Positions 1 through 6,692 are shown, counted from the first letter of the stretch. The stretch: 28,959 nucleotides of DNA from Bacillota bacterium (GCA_023391835.1 JAEWAE010000059.1:1-28959), one strand, 5' to 3'. The notes: generated by a model not told the origin, from the sequence alone. Numbers and translations are program-made.

Positions 1-77
1 TGGCAATGTGGAAGTGGCGGAATGGTCGTCCCTCTCGATTTATCCTGATTTTGCATTATGCCGTTTTCTCCTATGGA

Positions 78-116
78 AAGAACCCATCCTTCGCTTAATG
101 CGTCGGATGGGTTCTT
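78..116. terminator. 12-bp perfect inverted repeat, probable terminator of an upstream gene
   Basis: Arms at 78-89 and 105-116 are exact reverse complements (AAGAACCCATCC / GGATGGGTTCTT). The 15-nt loop contains a further CGC/GCG pairing. The T-rich end is short on both strands, so termination strength is uncertain. No complete gene lies upstream in the window. Confidence 0.45.
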
Positions 117-126
117 CGACAATCTG

Positions 127-155
127 AAAAGCCCGGTTTTACCCGGGCTTTTATT
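127..155. terminator. Intrinsic terminator with A/T flanks (bidirectional type)
   Basis: The stem AAAAGCCCGG (127-136) pairs with CCGGGCTTTT (143-152) around a 6-nt loop, followed by a short T-rich tail. The A-run on the left would act as the U-run on the other strand. It sits 11 bp after the hairpin at 78-116, so the two form a tandem termination block before the CBS gene region. Confidence 0.7.
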
Positions 156-413
156 CAAATGTGTTATCTTACGAGACAAAGCATGTACCGGGGACGGGCG
201 AAGTTACCTTTCCCTATCACACAGTATACCGCATTTGCAGCCGGCATGTGTAAATAAACTGTGAATTTTTAAATGCGCCCATGAGGCGGCCGCGGGTATA
301 ATCGGCACCGGGGAGCAGATACTAGGAACGGCTCCGAGCGGAGCCGTACATGCCGCGCTCCGGCGCGGATGACTTTCGGATGGCCGGCGCAGCCGGCCGG
401 AAAGGCGGAAAAC
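156..413. other. Intergenic leader with a -10-like box and three tandem hairpins
   Basis: No plausible gene is seen here. A TATAAT box lies at 297-302 but has no convincing -35 (TGCGCC at 274-279). Three hairpins follow before the CBS gene: 328-347 (ACGGCTCC / GGAGCCGT), 353-368 (CCGCGC / GCGCGG) and 382-398 (GGCCGGC / GCCGGCC, 3-nt loop). None has a T-run, so they are more likely leader structure than terminators. Confidence 0.35.
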
Positions 414-824
414 ATGCAGGTACGGGATATTATGACCACCCGCATCGTCAGCGTGGAGCCTTCCTCCACCGTGAAGGATGCGGCGGCGCTGATGACGCGT
501 CACAACATCGGCGTGGTGCCGGTGGTGGAAAGCGGGTCGGTCCGCGGGATGCTTACCGACCGGGATATCGTGCTCCGCTGCGTGGCGGAAAATAAAAATC
601 CGGGCAATCTGAAGGTCGCGGATATCTGTTCCCAGGGGGCGGTCTCCGTCCGGCCGGATGAGGATGTGGCGGATGCGGTGCATTTGATGTCGGCCGAGCA
701 GGTCCGCCGGCTGCCGGTGGTGGAAAACGGCCGGGTGGTGGGCATGCTCAGCTTCGCGGATATTGCCCGCGAAAAGACTGGCATGGAAGTGGCCGAAGCT
801 ATTTCCGAAATCTCCATGCCGTGA
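414..824 (+). CDS. Two-CBS-domain protein
   Basis: This 136-aa protein consists almost entirely of a tandem CBS (Bateman) pair. CBS1 spans about residues 5-60 (VRDIMT, IGVVPVVE, GMLTDRDIV) and CBS2 about residues 68-122 (VRRLPVVENGRVVGMLSFADIA). Stand-alone CBS pairs usually bind adenine nucleotides and act as sensors or regulatory subunits; the partner here is unknown. The ATG at 414 was chosen over an in-frame ATG at 369 because AAAGGCGG (401-408) is correctly spaced before it and the domain begins immediately. The gene is monocistronic and converges on the corrinoid-protein gene across a strong terminator. The fold is clear; the function cannot be deduced. Confidence 0.9.
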   Translation: MQVRDIMTTRIVSVEPSSTVKDAAALMTRHNIGVVPVVESGSVRGMLTDRDIVLRCVAENKNPGNLKVADICSQGAVSVRPDEDVADAVHLMSAEQVRRLPVVENGRVVGMLSFADIAREKTGMEVAEAISEISMP

Positions 825-891
825 CCGGAATGTGGCAAAACCACACTTTTGGGGCCTGTCTGGGTGACTTTTGTGCGGTGTAGCGTGTACT

Positions 892-925
892 AAAAGGGGA
901 TGGGCCGTACGGCCCATCCCCTTTT
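892..925. terminator. Perfect 34-nt palindromic bidirectional terminator
   Basis: The 34 bases from A892 to T925 equal their own reverse complement: AAAAGGGGATGGGCC, a GTAC-type centre, then GGCCCATCCCCTTTT. It lies between the convergent CBS gene (plus strand) and corrinoid-protein gene (minus strand, ending at 934) and can stop transcription from both sides. A weaker hairpin with a T-run (831-850, TGTGG / CCACA then CTTTT) follows the CBS stop codon. Confidence 0.88.
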
Positions 926-933
926 GCGTCTGT

Positions 934-1605
934 CTAGCACGCAGGCGCAGACGCCGCCGATTGCCGGCAAAGCTCCAGCGCCCGGTCGGCGGCGCGGGCG
1001 GCGTCTGGCTCATAGGCGTCTGCGCCGATCTCGTCACAGTAACTCTGGGTCAGCGGCGCACCGCCCACCATGATGCGCACCGTATCCCGTATCCCGGCCT
1101 GCCGGCAGGCTTCCACCACCCGGCGCATGACCGGCATGGTGGTGGTCAGCAGCGCGGAGCAGGCGATGATCTGGCACTTTTTCTCGATGGCGGTGCGCAC
1201 GAAAACCTCGGGCGCCACATTGACCCCTAGATCGATGACTTCCAGCCCACGGCCTTCCATCATCATGCGCACCAAATTTTTGCCGATGTCGTGCTTGTCT
1301 CCTTGTACGGTGCCGATGCACACCCGCCCGGCGGCACGCACGTTTTCGCCCGTCAGCAGCGGACGCAGCAGCTCGGTGCCCGCCGCCATGGCACGGGCGG
1401 CGATCATCACCTCCGGCAGATAGATGTCGCCGTTTTTAAACCGCTCGCCGATGACACCCATGCCGTCGAGCAGGCCGTGCTCGAGGATGTCTTTCGCGCT
1501 GCGGCCCTCCGTGATGGCCTGTGCCACCAGCTCGCGGACCTGGCTGACCCGACCCTTCTGGAGGCTGGCCGAGATCCGGCTTCCTATATCGTTTTCATCC
1601 GCCAT
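934..1605 (-). CDS. Corrinoid (cobalamin)-binding methyltransferase protein, MtbC/MtgC-like
   Basis: This 223-aa protein has the two-domain build of methyl-carrying corrinoid proteins: a helical cap (about residues 5-90, with LLDGMGVIGERF) followed by a Rossmann-type B12 domain. The signature GDKHDIGKN (residues 102-110) supplies His105, the base-off lower ligand of cobalt. CSALLTTTM and VGGAP complete the dimethylbenzimidazole-tail pocket. Such proteins shuttle methyl groups between a substrate-specific methyltransferase and a second methyltransferase acting on folate or coenzyme M. None of those partners, nor a reductive activator, lies within the window, so the methyl donor is unknown. GGGAGGT lies 7 nt before the ATG. 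It is the second gene of a minus-strand pair, 27 nt after the SLOG gene. Confidence 0.9.
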   Translation of the reverse strand: MADENDIGSRISASLQKGRVSQVRELVAQAITEGRSAKDILEHGLLDGMGVIGERFKNGDIYLPEVMIAARAMAAGTELLRPLLTGENVRAAGRVCIGTVQGDKHDIGKNLVRMMMEGRGLEVIDLGVNVAPEVFVRTAIEKKCQIIACSALLTTTMPVMRRVVEACRQAGIRDTVRIMVGGAPLTQSYCDEIGADAYEPDAARAADRALELCRQSAASAPAC

Positions 1606-1632
1606 ATGAGAGACCTCCCGTTCCCACCGGGG

Positions 1633-2001
1633 TCAGCTGCACTGCACGATCCGGTCGTGGGTATTGATGAGAAAAATACGGAACGGCTTGCGCCGGCTGA
1701 TGCAGCAGCCCAGCGCCTGCCGCGTGCCGCGGGAACGGCCGTCCCAGAAGGCGAGCACCATGTCGGCGCGCTCCACAATGTCGATGTTGCGCAGCAGCGG
1801 GGCGGAGCGGCCGTATTTGCGATAGCGCGGCCGCAGACAGGTGTAGCGGATATGCAGGGTGCCGGCGGCCCGTCTGGCCAGCGTGTCGACGCCGGCCGCG
1901 CCGCCGCTGACGATTTCGGAACATCCCACGGGCAGCGCCCGGAAAATCGTTTCCATTACTTCCGGCCCGGCACACCGGGAACCAACCACAGCCACGCGCA
2001 T
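1633..2001 (-). CDS. SLOG-superfamily (DprA/LOG-like Rossmann) protein
   Basis: This 122-aa protein shows the SLOG nucleotide-binding pattern: VAVVGSR at residues 3-9, IVSGGAAGVDTLA at 30-42, LLRNIDIVERADMVLAFWDGRSRGT at about 69-93. The last segment, with its Trp-Asp-Gly-x-Ser-x-Gly-Thr core, is typical of small stand-alone SLOG/DUF2493-like proteins thought to bind nucleotides or nucleotide-derived signals; function is usually unknown. It is the first gene of a minus-strand operon with the corrinoid protein. The ATG at 2001 gives a start directly on the first beta strand. A GGTGG / AAAGG stretch lies upstream, but the ribosome binding site is mediocre. No link between SLOG proteins and methyl-corrinoid metabolism is known to me. 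Confidence 0.8.
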   Translation of the reverse strand: MRVAVVGSRCAGPEVMETIFRALPVGCSEIVSGGAAGVDTLARRAAGTLHIRYTCLRPRYRKYGRSAPLLRNIDIVERADMVLAFWDGRSRGTRQALGCCISRRKPFRIFLINTHDRIVQCS

Positions 2002-2098
2002 ATTCCACCCAGCCTTTCTTCCCTTCCGCCCGTCCGGGCGGAGACTCCCCTTCTGTCTGCGCCCGAGCGATGCCGGGCCGCACGATCATAACTTTATC

Positions 2099-2127
2099 AA
2101 TATACCATTTTGTCACATAAAAGGCAA
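2099..2127 (-). promoter_or_regulatory. Sigma-A-type promoter for the SLOG-corrinoid operon
   Basis: On the minus strand TTGCCT (-35, 2127-2122) and TATATT (-10, 2104-2099) are separated by exactly 17 bp. The predicted transcript would start near 2092, giving a leader of about 90 nt before the SLOG ATG. Confidence 0.6.
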
Positions 2128-2259
2128 CTGCCCATGTGTAAAAGACCGCAATTGGCTAACATTTGGCCCTTGAAAAAAGAATTGCCAGGCGGCTCAGATT
2201 TTGCTTCTCATAGCGATGCCCCGAACGTGGCAGATTAAAAAGTGGAAGGGGACTTTGCC

Positions 2260-3489
2260 ATGAAAAAATCAATCAGACGTCTGGCTGTTGCCGTCGGCGC
2301 CGCGGCGATGGCGCTGCTTGTGACGGGTCTGGCAGTGGCCCGCAGCCTACCCGACAGCTTCACGGTGGTGGAGGGCAGCCCGCTGCATCTGTCCAACCTG
2401 GCCCACGTGAGCCTTACCGGCACAGGGAGCGTGCTGGCCCAGGCGCGTCTCAAGGCCGGAGGCAGTTATCAGGGCGAGCTTCGCCTGCTGGGTCTTGTGG
2501 ACGTCAAAAGTGTCAAGGTGAATGTGACCGGCGAGACCCGGGTGATTCCGGGCGGTCAGGTTTTCGGCGTGAAGCTATATACCAGCGGGGTCATGGTCGT
2601 GGGCATGTCGGATATAGACACTCTCAACGGCCCCAAAAATCCGGCGTATGAGGCCGGGCTGCGCAAGGGTGATATTATTATTTCCATCGACGGCAAAGAA
2701 ATGAATTCCAACACCGAAGTGGGCGAGGCTTTTTCCGGCAGCGGCGGCAAACCGCTGAAGGTGCAGGCCCGCCGGGGCAGCCGAGATTTTGAAGTCAGCG
2801 TGCAGGCCCGCCTTTCGGTGAGTGAGAATGTCTATAAGGCGGGCATATGGGTGCGTGACAGCACCGCCGGCATCGGGACGGTGACATTTTACGACCCGAC
2901 CACGAGCATATTCGGCGGGCTGGGGCACGGCATCTGCGACATTGACACGGGGGAAATCCTGCCGCTTGCCTCCGGCCAGGCAGTGGTGGCGGATATCACC
3001 GACGTGCTGCGCGGCACCAAGGGCCATACGGGCGAGCTGCAGGGCAGTCTTGAGGACCGTACGCTGGGCAGCCTTCTGATGAATCGCCAGACCGGCGTCT
3101 ACGGCAGCATGGAAAGCACCATGCCTGCCAGCGGCACGGTGCCTCTGGCCATGTGCCAGGAGGTGCACACCGGCGACGCGACCATTCTTTCCACAGTGGA
3201 TGGCACAGGCCCGCACAGCTATGACATCCGCATCGAAAAAGTCGACTATAACGACAGCACGCCAACCAAAAACATGGTCATCCGCATCACCGACAAAACG
3301 CTGCTCGCCAAGACCGGCGGCATCGTGCAGGGGATGAGCGGCAGCCCCATCATGCAGGATGGCAAGCTGGTCGGCGCCGTAACGCATGTGTTTGTCAGCG
3401 ACCCCACCCGCGGATACGGGATTTTTGCTGAAAATATGTGGAATACCGCGCAAATACTTGCAAAATCTTCCCAGAATGTGGTATCATAA
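2260..3489 (+). CDS. spoIVB: SpoIVB serine peptidase (stage IV sporulation protein B)
   Basis: SpoIVB is secreted from the forespore into the intermembrane space and triggers pro-sigma-K processing. This 409-aa copy (the Bacillus protein is about 425) has an N-terminal signal/anchor (residues 8-28) and a PDZ domain (about 103-182, with AGLRKGDIIISIDG). The S55 peptidase domain contains His223 in GLGHGI, Asp345 in RITDKT and Ser360 in GMSGSPI. The Asp-Ser distance of 15 residues equals that of the Bacillus enzyme. The ATG at 2260 was chosen over an in-frame GTG at 2242 because GGAAGGGG (2244-2251) fits it. spo0A follows 195 bp downstream, the standard order in Bacillus and Clostridia. I found no convincing forespore promoter. 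Confidence 0.96.
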   Translation: MKKSIRRLAVAVGAAAMALLVTGLAVARSLPDSFTVVEGSPLHLSNLAHVSLTGTGSVLAQARLKAGGSYQGELRLLGLVDVKSVKVNVTGETRVIPGGQVFGVKLYTSGVMVVGMSDIDTLNGPKNPAYEAGLRKGDIIISIDGKEMNSNTEVGEAFSGSGGKPLKVQARRGSRDFEVSVQARLSVSENVYKAGIWVRDSTAGIGTVTFYDPTTSIFGGLGHGICDIDTGEILPLASGQAVVADITDVLRGTKGHTGELQGSLEDRTLGSLLMNRQTGVYGSMESTMPASGTVPLAMCQEVHTGDATILSTVDGTGPHSYDIRIEKVDYNDSTPTKNMVIRITDKTLLAKTGGIVQGMSGSPIMQDGKLVGAVTHVFVSDPTRGYGIFAENMWNTAQILAKSSQNVVS

Positions 3490-3585
3490 AACTACCCCGT
3501 CGGATTAAGTCGAAACGCGGGATGAAGCGAAGCGAAGCTAGTTGGCGGTGACCCTGAAAATTCTGTCAGCTTTTCACTCAAAAGA
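3490..3585. other. spoIVB-spo0A intergenic region, distal part, with a possible 0A box
   Basis: AGTCGAA at 3508-3514 differs by one base from the Spo0A box TGTCGAA. A short GAAGC-GAAGC repeat follows (about 3523-3538). There is no strong terminator after spoIVB; only a small CTTTT / AAAAG hairpin near 3570-3585 is visible, so some read-through into spo0A is possible. Confidence 0.3.
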
Positions 3586-3614
3586 GCAGGAAAAGAAATT
3601 TTGACAAATGGAAT
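3586..3614 (+). promoter_or_regulatory. Sigma-H-type promoter of spo0A
   Basis: GCAGGAAAA (3586-3594) matches the sigma-H -35 consensus RNAGGAWWW in every position, and ATGGAAT (3608-3614) matches the -10 consensus RNNGAAT. The spacer is 13 bp, one longer than the usual 11-12. In Bacillus spo0A has a sigma-H promoter (Ps) at the onset of sporulation, so this is the expected element in the expected place. TTTGACA at 3600-3606 also resembles a reversed Spo0A box with one mismatch. Confidence 0.55.
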
Positions 3615-3622
3615 GTAAATAC

Positions 3623-3651
3623 TTGAAAAATATTCCATAATATGGTATTTT
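3623..3651 (+). promoter_or_regulatory. Sigma-A-type promoter of spo0A
   Basis: TTGAAA (3623-3628) and TATTTT (3646-3651) are separated by 17 bp. The -35 lies inside an inverted repeat, TGGAAT (3609-3614) / ATTCCA (3633-3638), which also contains the sigma-H -10 element. Bound protein there could affect both start sites. The predicted transcript starts near 3658, about 27 nt before the ATG. Confidence 0.5.
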
Positions 3652-3684
3652 TATGACAACAGAATATTGGGGGGCATTTCAACG

Positions 3685-4470
3685 ATGGACAATAAGCTGA
3701 AGGTTCTCGTGGCGGATACCAGTGCGGAAATGGGCCAGGTTTGTGCGGCTACGCTGAAATCCTATGGGATGGATGTGGTCACCGTCGCCAAAGACGGGCA
3801 GGATGTGCTCGACGGCATCAATAGCGAAATGCCCGACGTGGTGCTGATGAATGCGTTTATGACGCGCATCGACGCCATCGGGGTCCTCGCGGCCATGCGC
3901 AAGATGCACCTGAGCAAAAAGCCCGTGATGATCGTCATGTCGACGGATAACAGCGGCATGATCTGTTCCCAGGTGATGGAGGCCGGCGCGTCCTACTTTT
4001 TCCCGATGCCGTTTGATCACGACCTGCTGGCGGAACGGATCCATCAGCTGGCAGGTACGGGGGATCTGCCCCGCACGGCGGAAATCCGGCCGGGTGGCGT
4101 CTCCTATACATCCAGTCAGGATGTGGAAATCATCGTCACGAAAATCTTCCACCAGATCGGTGTCCCGGCACATATCAAAGGGTACCACTACCTGCGTGAG
4201 GCCATTATGATGGCCATTCAGGATATCGACATCATCAATTCCGTCACCAAGCAGCTTTATCCATCGGTGGCCAAAAAGTATGACACGACGTCCTCCCGGG
4301 TGGAACGGGCGATTCGCCATGCCATCGAGGTGGCCTGGGACCGCGGCGACGTGGATATTCTCAATTCCTATTTTGGTTACACCATTCACAACAGCCGCGG
4401 CAAACCCACCAACAGCGAATTCATTGCCATGATTGCCGACAAACTCCGTCTGCAACTGCATATCAGCTGA
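3685..4470 (+). CDS. spo0A: Spo0A sporulation master regulator with a degenerate receiver domain
   Basis: Spo0A is the response regulator that starts sporulation. The C-terminal DNA-binding domain of this 261-aa protein is near-canonical, including VPAHIKGYHYLREAI, SRVERAIRHAIEVAW and KPTNSEFIAMIADKLRL. The receiver (residues 5-120) is recognisable but lacks key chemistry. The phosphoacceptor position in PDVVLMNAFM is Asn56 (codon 3850-3852) instead of Asp. The acidic pair reads ADT (10-12), keeping only Asp11. The invariant Lys of the KPFD motif is Met108 in FFPMPFD. Normal phosphotransfer therefore looks impossible. The frame is open throughout, so this is not a pseudogene. The ATG at 3685 is preceded by a G-rich ribosome binding site at 3669-3674. 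Its position after spoIVB argues that it is the genuine orthologue. Confidence 0.96.
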   Translation: MDNKLKVLVADTSAEMGQVCAATLKSYGMDVVTVAKDGQDVLDGINSEMPDVVLMNAFMTRIDAIGVLAAMRKMHLSKKPVMIVMSTDNSGMICSQVMEAGASYFFPMPFDHDLLAERIHQLAGTGDLPRTAEIRPGGVSYTSSQDVEIIVTKIFHQIGVPAHIKGYHYLREAIMMAIQDIDIINSVTKQLYPSVAKKYDTTSSRVERAIRHAIEVAWDRGDVDILNSYFGYTIHNSRGKPTNSEFIAMIADKLRLQLHIS

Positions 4471-4501
4471 GTGAGCGGTATTTTGCCCGGCAGGCGACCC
4501 T

Positions 4502-4551
4502 CCGCGCCGCCATTTTTCCATGAATTGTGGAAAATGGCAGCGCGGCTTTTT
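4502..4551 (+). terminator. Strong intrinsic terminator after spo0A
   Basis: Left arm 4502-4520 and right arm 4528-4545 pair over about 17 bp with one bulged T and one C/A mismatch around a 7-nt loop, followed by a run of five T (4547-4551). It separates spo0A from the oxidoreductase operon. Confidence 0.88.
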
Positions 4552-4592
4552 AGTATTTCGGCATGTCCGGGCGTTCCGGGGGCCTGCCGTGG

Positions 4593-4621
4593 TTGAATTT
4601 GCAGGACGGACGTGGTATAAT
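4593..4621 (+). promoter_or_regulatory. Sigma-A promoter of the ATPase/2-oxoacid oxidoreductase operon
   Basis: TTGAAT (4593-4598), a 17-bp spacer, then a perfect TATAAT (4616-4621) with an extended TGG before it. Transcription should start near 4628, leaving about 45 nt of leader. The next clear terminator is at 8001-8043, so five genes are served. Confidence 0.78.
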
Positions 4622-4672
4622 GGCCAAAATCATTGCAAATCGGGTCGGCTTTATCCGACCGGAGGGATTGCC

Positions 4673-5344
4673 ATGCAGCCAATTTCCCATCGTTTGAATA
4701 TCGTGACCGGCCATTACGGCAGCGGAAAAACGACCGTTTCGCTCAACCTCGCCGTCTGCGCCGCCAAAGCCGGCCGACGGGTCTGTCTGGTGGATCTGGA
4801 TATAGTCAACCCCTATTTTAGGGCCGCCGACAGCGCCGGGCGTCTGGCGGAGCAGGGCATCCGGGTCATCGCGCCCATCTATGCCCGCACCAACCTCGAT
4901 ATTCCCGCGCTGCCGCCTGACATCTATGCGGCGCTGGAAGACACCGGCTGCACCGTCGTCATCGACGTGGGCGGGGATGACGCGGGGGCGGCCGCGCTGG
5001 GGCGTTTCGTGCCGATGATTACGGCGGAGCCCTACACCCACTATTACATAGTCAACGCCCGCCGCCCGCTCACCCGCACGCCGGAGGAAGCGGTCGCCGT
5101 CCTGCGGGAAATCGAGGCCGCGGGGCATCTGCCCGCCACCGCCGTGGTCAATAACACACACCTCGGCCCCGAAACGGACGCCGATGTGATCCGGCAATCC
5201 GCGCCTTTTGCCCAGGCGGTGGCGCAGCAGGCCGGGCTCCCGCTCGCTTTTACCTGTGTGCCCCGGGAACTGGCCGACGCCGTCGGGCGGCCGGACGCGT
5301 TCCCCATCGATATTCCCCCTTCGTTCCCCTGGAGCGACGCCTGA
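4673..5344 (+). CDS. P-loop ATPase (MinD/ArsA/CobQ-like) of the Vor operon
   Basis: This 223-aa soluble protein starts with Walker A GHYGSGKTT (residues 13-21) and the second switch-like motif VDLDIVNPYF (40-49). VVIDVGGDDAG is the likely Walker B strand. This places it in the SIMIBI class near MinD/Mrp/CobQ-type ATPases. It lacks the CxxC motif of Mrp/Nbp35 iron-sulfur carriers, so a scaffold role is not supported. The ATG at 4673 is preceded by GGAGGG (4661-4666). It is the first gene of the operon, 42 nt before the ferredoxin subunit, which suggests a role in assembling, activating or regulating the oxidoreductase. That is inference from context only; its biochemical role is unknown to me. 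Confidence 0.82.
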   Translation: MQPISHRLNIVTGHYGSGKTTVSLNLAVCAAKAGRRVCLVDLDIVNPYFRAADSAGRLAEQGIRVIAPIYARTNLDIPALPPDIYAALEDTGCTVVIDVGGDDAGAAALGRFVPMITAEPYTHYYIVNARRPLTRTPEEAVAVLREIEAAGHLPATAVVNNTHLGPETDADVIRQSAPFAQAVAQQAGLPLAFTCVPRELADAVGRPDAFPIDIPPSFPWSDA

Positions 5345-5386
5345 CCGCGCCCGCCGGGAGCAGGATCCAGAAAGGAAGGTTCTGTC

Positions 5387-5593
5387 ATGCCGAAAGTGAC
5401 CGTGGACGAAAACATCTGTAAGGGCTGCGGGCTCTGCACGACCGCATGCCCCAAAAAGATCATGGCGCTGGATGAAAACCGGCTCAACAAAAAGGGCTAT
5501 CATCCCGCGCACGTGACCGACATGGAAAAGTGCATCGGGTGCGCCATGTGTGCCATTATGTGCCCCGACGTGGCCATAACGGTCGAAAAATAA
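5387..5593 (+). CDS. 2[4Fe-4S] ferredoxin (delta) subunit of 2-oxoacid:ferredoxin oxidoreductase
   Basis: This 68-aa protein carries two Cys-rich motifs, CKGCGLCTTACP (residues 11-22) and CIGCAMCAIMCP (about 49-60), each of the Cx2Cx2Cx3CP type binding a [4Fe-4S] cluster. It is the VorD/PorD-type electron-transfer subunit that passes electrons from the thiamine-diphosphate site to external ferredoxin. AAAGGAAGG (5371-5379) is an excellent ribosome binding site. The alpha subunit starts 34 nt downstream. It could also be called a generic ferredoxin, but position and length fit the delta subunit. Confidence 0.93.
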   Translation: MPKVTVDENICKGCGLCTTACPKKIMALDENRLNKKGYHPAHVTDMEKCIGCAMCAIMCPDVAITVEK

Positions 5594-5627
5594 GCCACCG
5601 GCGCCTGAGAAAGGAATGGTCTAAGAA

Positions 5628-6692
5628 ATGGCGGAAAAGATTTTGATGAAGGGAAATGAGGCGCTGGCCGCCGCGGCAATCCAGGCTGGCTGTCGACATT
5701 TCTTCGGGTACCCCATCACGCCCCAGACCGAGGTTGCGGCCTATATGTCCAAGCGCATGCCCAAGATCGGCGGCACGTTTTTACAGGCGGAATCGGAAAT
5801 CGCGGCGATTAATATGGTGCTGGGCGCGGCCTCGGCCGGCGTGCGGGCCATGACCTCGTCCTCTTCCCCCGGTATCAGCCTCAAAACCGAGGGCATATCC
5901 TACATAGCGGGCTCCGACCTACCGTGCCTGATCATCAACGTGCAGCGCGGCGGCCCGGGCCTGGGCGGCATTCAGCCTTCCCAGGCGGATTACTGGCAGG
6001 CCACTAAGGCAACCGGCCACGGCGATTTCCAACTGCTGGTTTTCGCCCCCTCCACCGTGCAGGAAATGGTCGATACCGTTTTCAAGGCCTTTGACCGGGC
6101 GGAAACCTACCGCATGCCGGCCATGATTCTGGCCGACGGCATGCTGGGCCAGATGATGGAGCCGGTGGTGCTCGAGCAGCCCGAGGGCTATAAGCCCCAT
6201 GAAAAGCCCTGGGCGACCACCGGGCATCAATTCAAGCGGGAGCACAACATAATCAACTCCCTCTATCTCAAGCCCGACCAGCTCGAAAAGACCATCGTCG
6301 ACCGTTTCGCACGCTATGAGACGGTCAAGGCCAAGGAGCAGGAGGCCGAGAGCCTCTATACCGACGACGCCGATGTGGTGGTCGTGGCCTACGGCGCTAC
6401 TTCCCGCATCGTCAAGAGCGCCGTCAAGTCGGCCCGCGCCAAGGGCATCAAGGCCGGCTGTGTGCGGCCCATCACCCTGTGGCCTTTCCCCGAGCGGGCA
6501 CTGCGCGAAGCGGCGAAAACGGCCAAAAGCTTCCTTGCGGTGGAAATGAGCATGGGCCAGATGGTCGACGACGTGCGGCTCGCCATCGAGTGTTCCCGTC
6601 CCGTCCATTTCTTCGGGCACACGGGCGGCGTGATTCCGACGCCTGCGGAAGTGCTGGCACAGATTGAAAAGATCGCGGGAGGTGCGGAATAA
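5628..6692 (+). CDS. vorB: 2-oxoacid:ferredoxin oxidoreductase alpha subunit (VorB-like)
   Basis: This 354-aa protein matches the alpha subunit (pyrimidine-binding and transketolase-C regions) of ketoisovalerate/2-oxoglutarate:ferredoxin oxidoreductases. GNEALAAAAIQAGCRHFFGYPITPQTE opens the first domain, and RGGPGLGGIQPSQADYWQ and the C-terminal GCVRPITLWPFP are family hallmarks. The family oxidatively decarboxylates 2-oxoacids to acyl-CoA with ferredoxin as acceptor, as in branched-chain amino acid catabolism. The four-subunit set in the order delta-alpha-beta-gamma is the Vor/Kor arrangement. Whether the substrate is 2-oxoisovalerate or 2-oxoglutarate cannot be read from sequence alone. 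The stop overlaps the beta subunit start by one base (TAATG), indicating translational coupling. Confidence 0.92.
   Translation: MAEKILMKGNEALAAAAIQAGCRHFFGYPITPQTEVAAYMSKRMPKIGGTFLQAESEIAAINMVLGAASAGVRAMTSSSSPGISLKTEGISYIAGSDLPCLIINVQRGGPGLGGIQPSQADYWQATKATGHGDFQLLVFAPSTVQEMVDTVFKAFDRAETYRMPAMILADGMLGQMMEPVVLEQPEGYKPHEKPWATTGHQFKREHNIINSLYLKPDQLEKTIVDRFARYETVKAKEQEAESLYTDDADVVVVAYGATSRIVKSAVKSARAKGIKAGCVRPITLWPFPERALREAAKTAKSFLAVEMSMGQMVDDVRLAIECSRPVHFFGHTGGVIPTPAEVLAQIEKIAGGAE

Noticed and set aside
1..48. Possible C-terminal end of a truncated gene (open frame ending in TGA at 46-48), or a tRNA 5' end (gaagtggcggaatggt resembles tRNA-Leu/Ser)
   Set aside because: About 15 codons are too few to identify a protein, and the bases after the similarity do not form a tRNA cloverleaf or T-loop.
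58..264. Open frame of 68 codons on the plus strand
   Set aside because: It runs through two terminators, has no ribosome binding site and no protein-like composition.
204..1037. Long minus-strand open frame across the CBS gene, and similar long antisense frames over ligA, gatA/gatB, the M3 peptidase and pncB
   Set aside because: These are shadow frames produced by high GC content; none shows family motifs or ribosome binding sites, whereas the opposite strand does.
2207..2237. Sigma-G-like pair TCATA-18-CAGATTA upstream of spoIVB
   Set aside because: The predicted start would fall on the ribosome binding site and two -10 bases mismatch, so the match may be chance.
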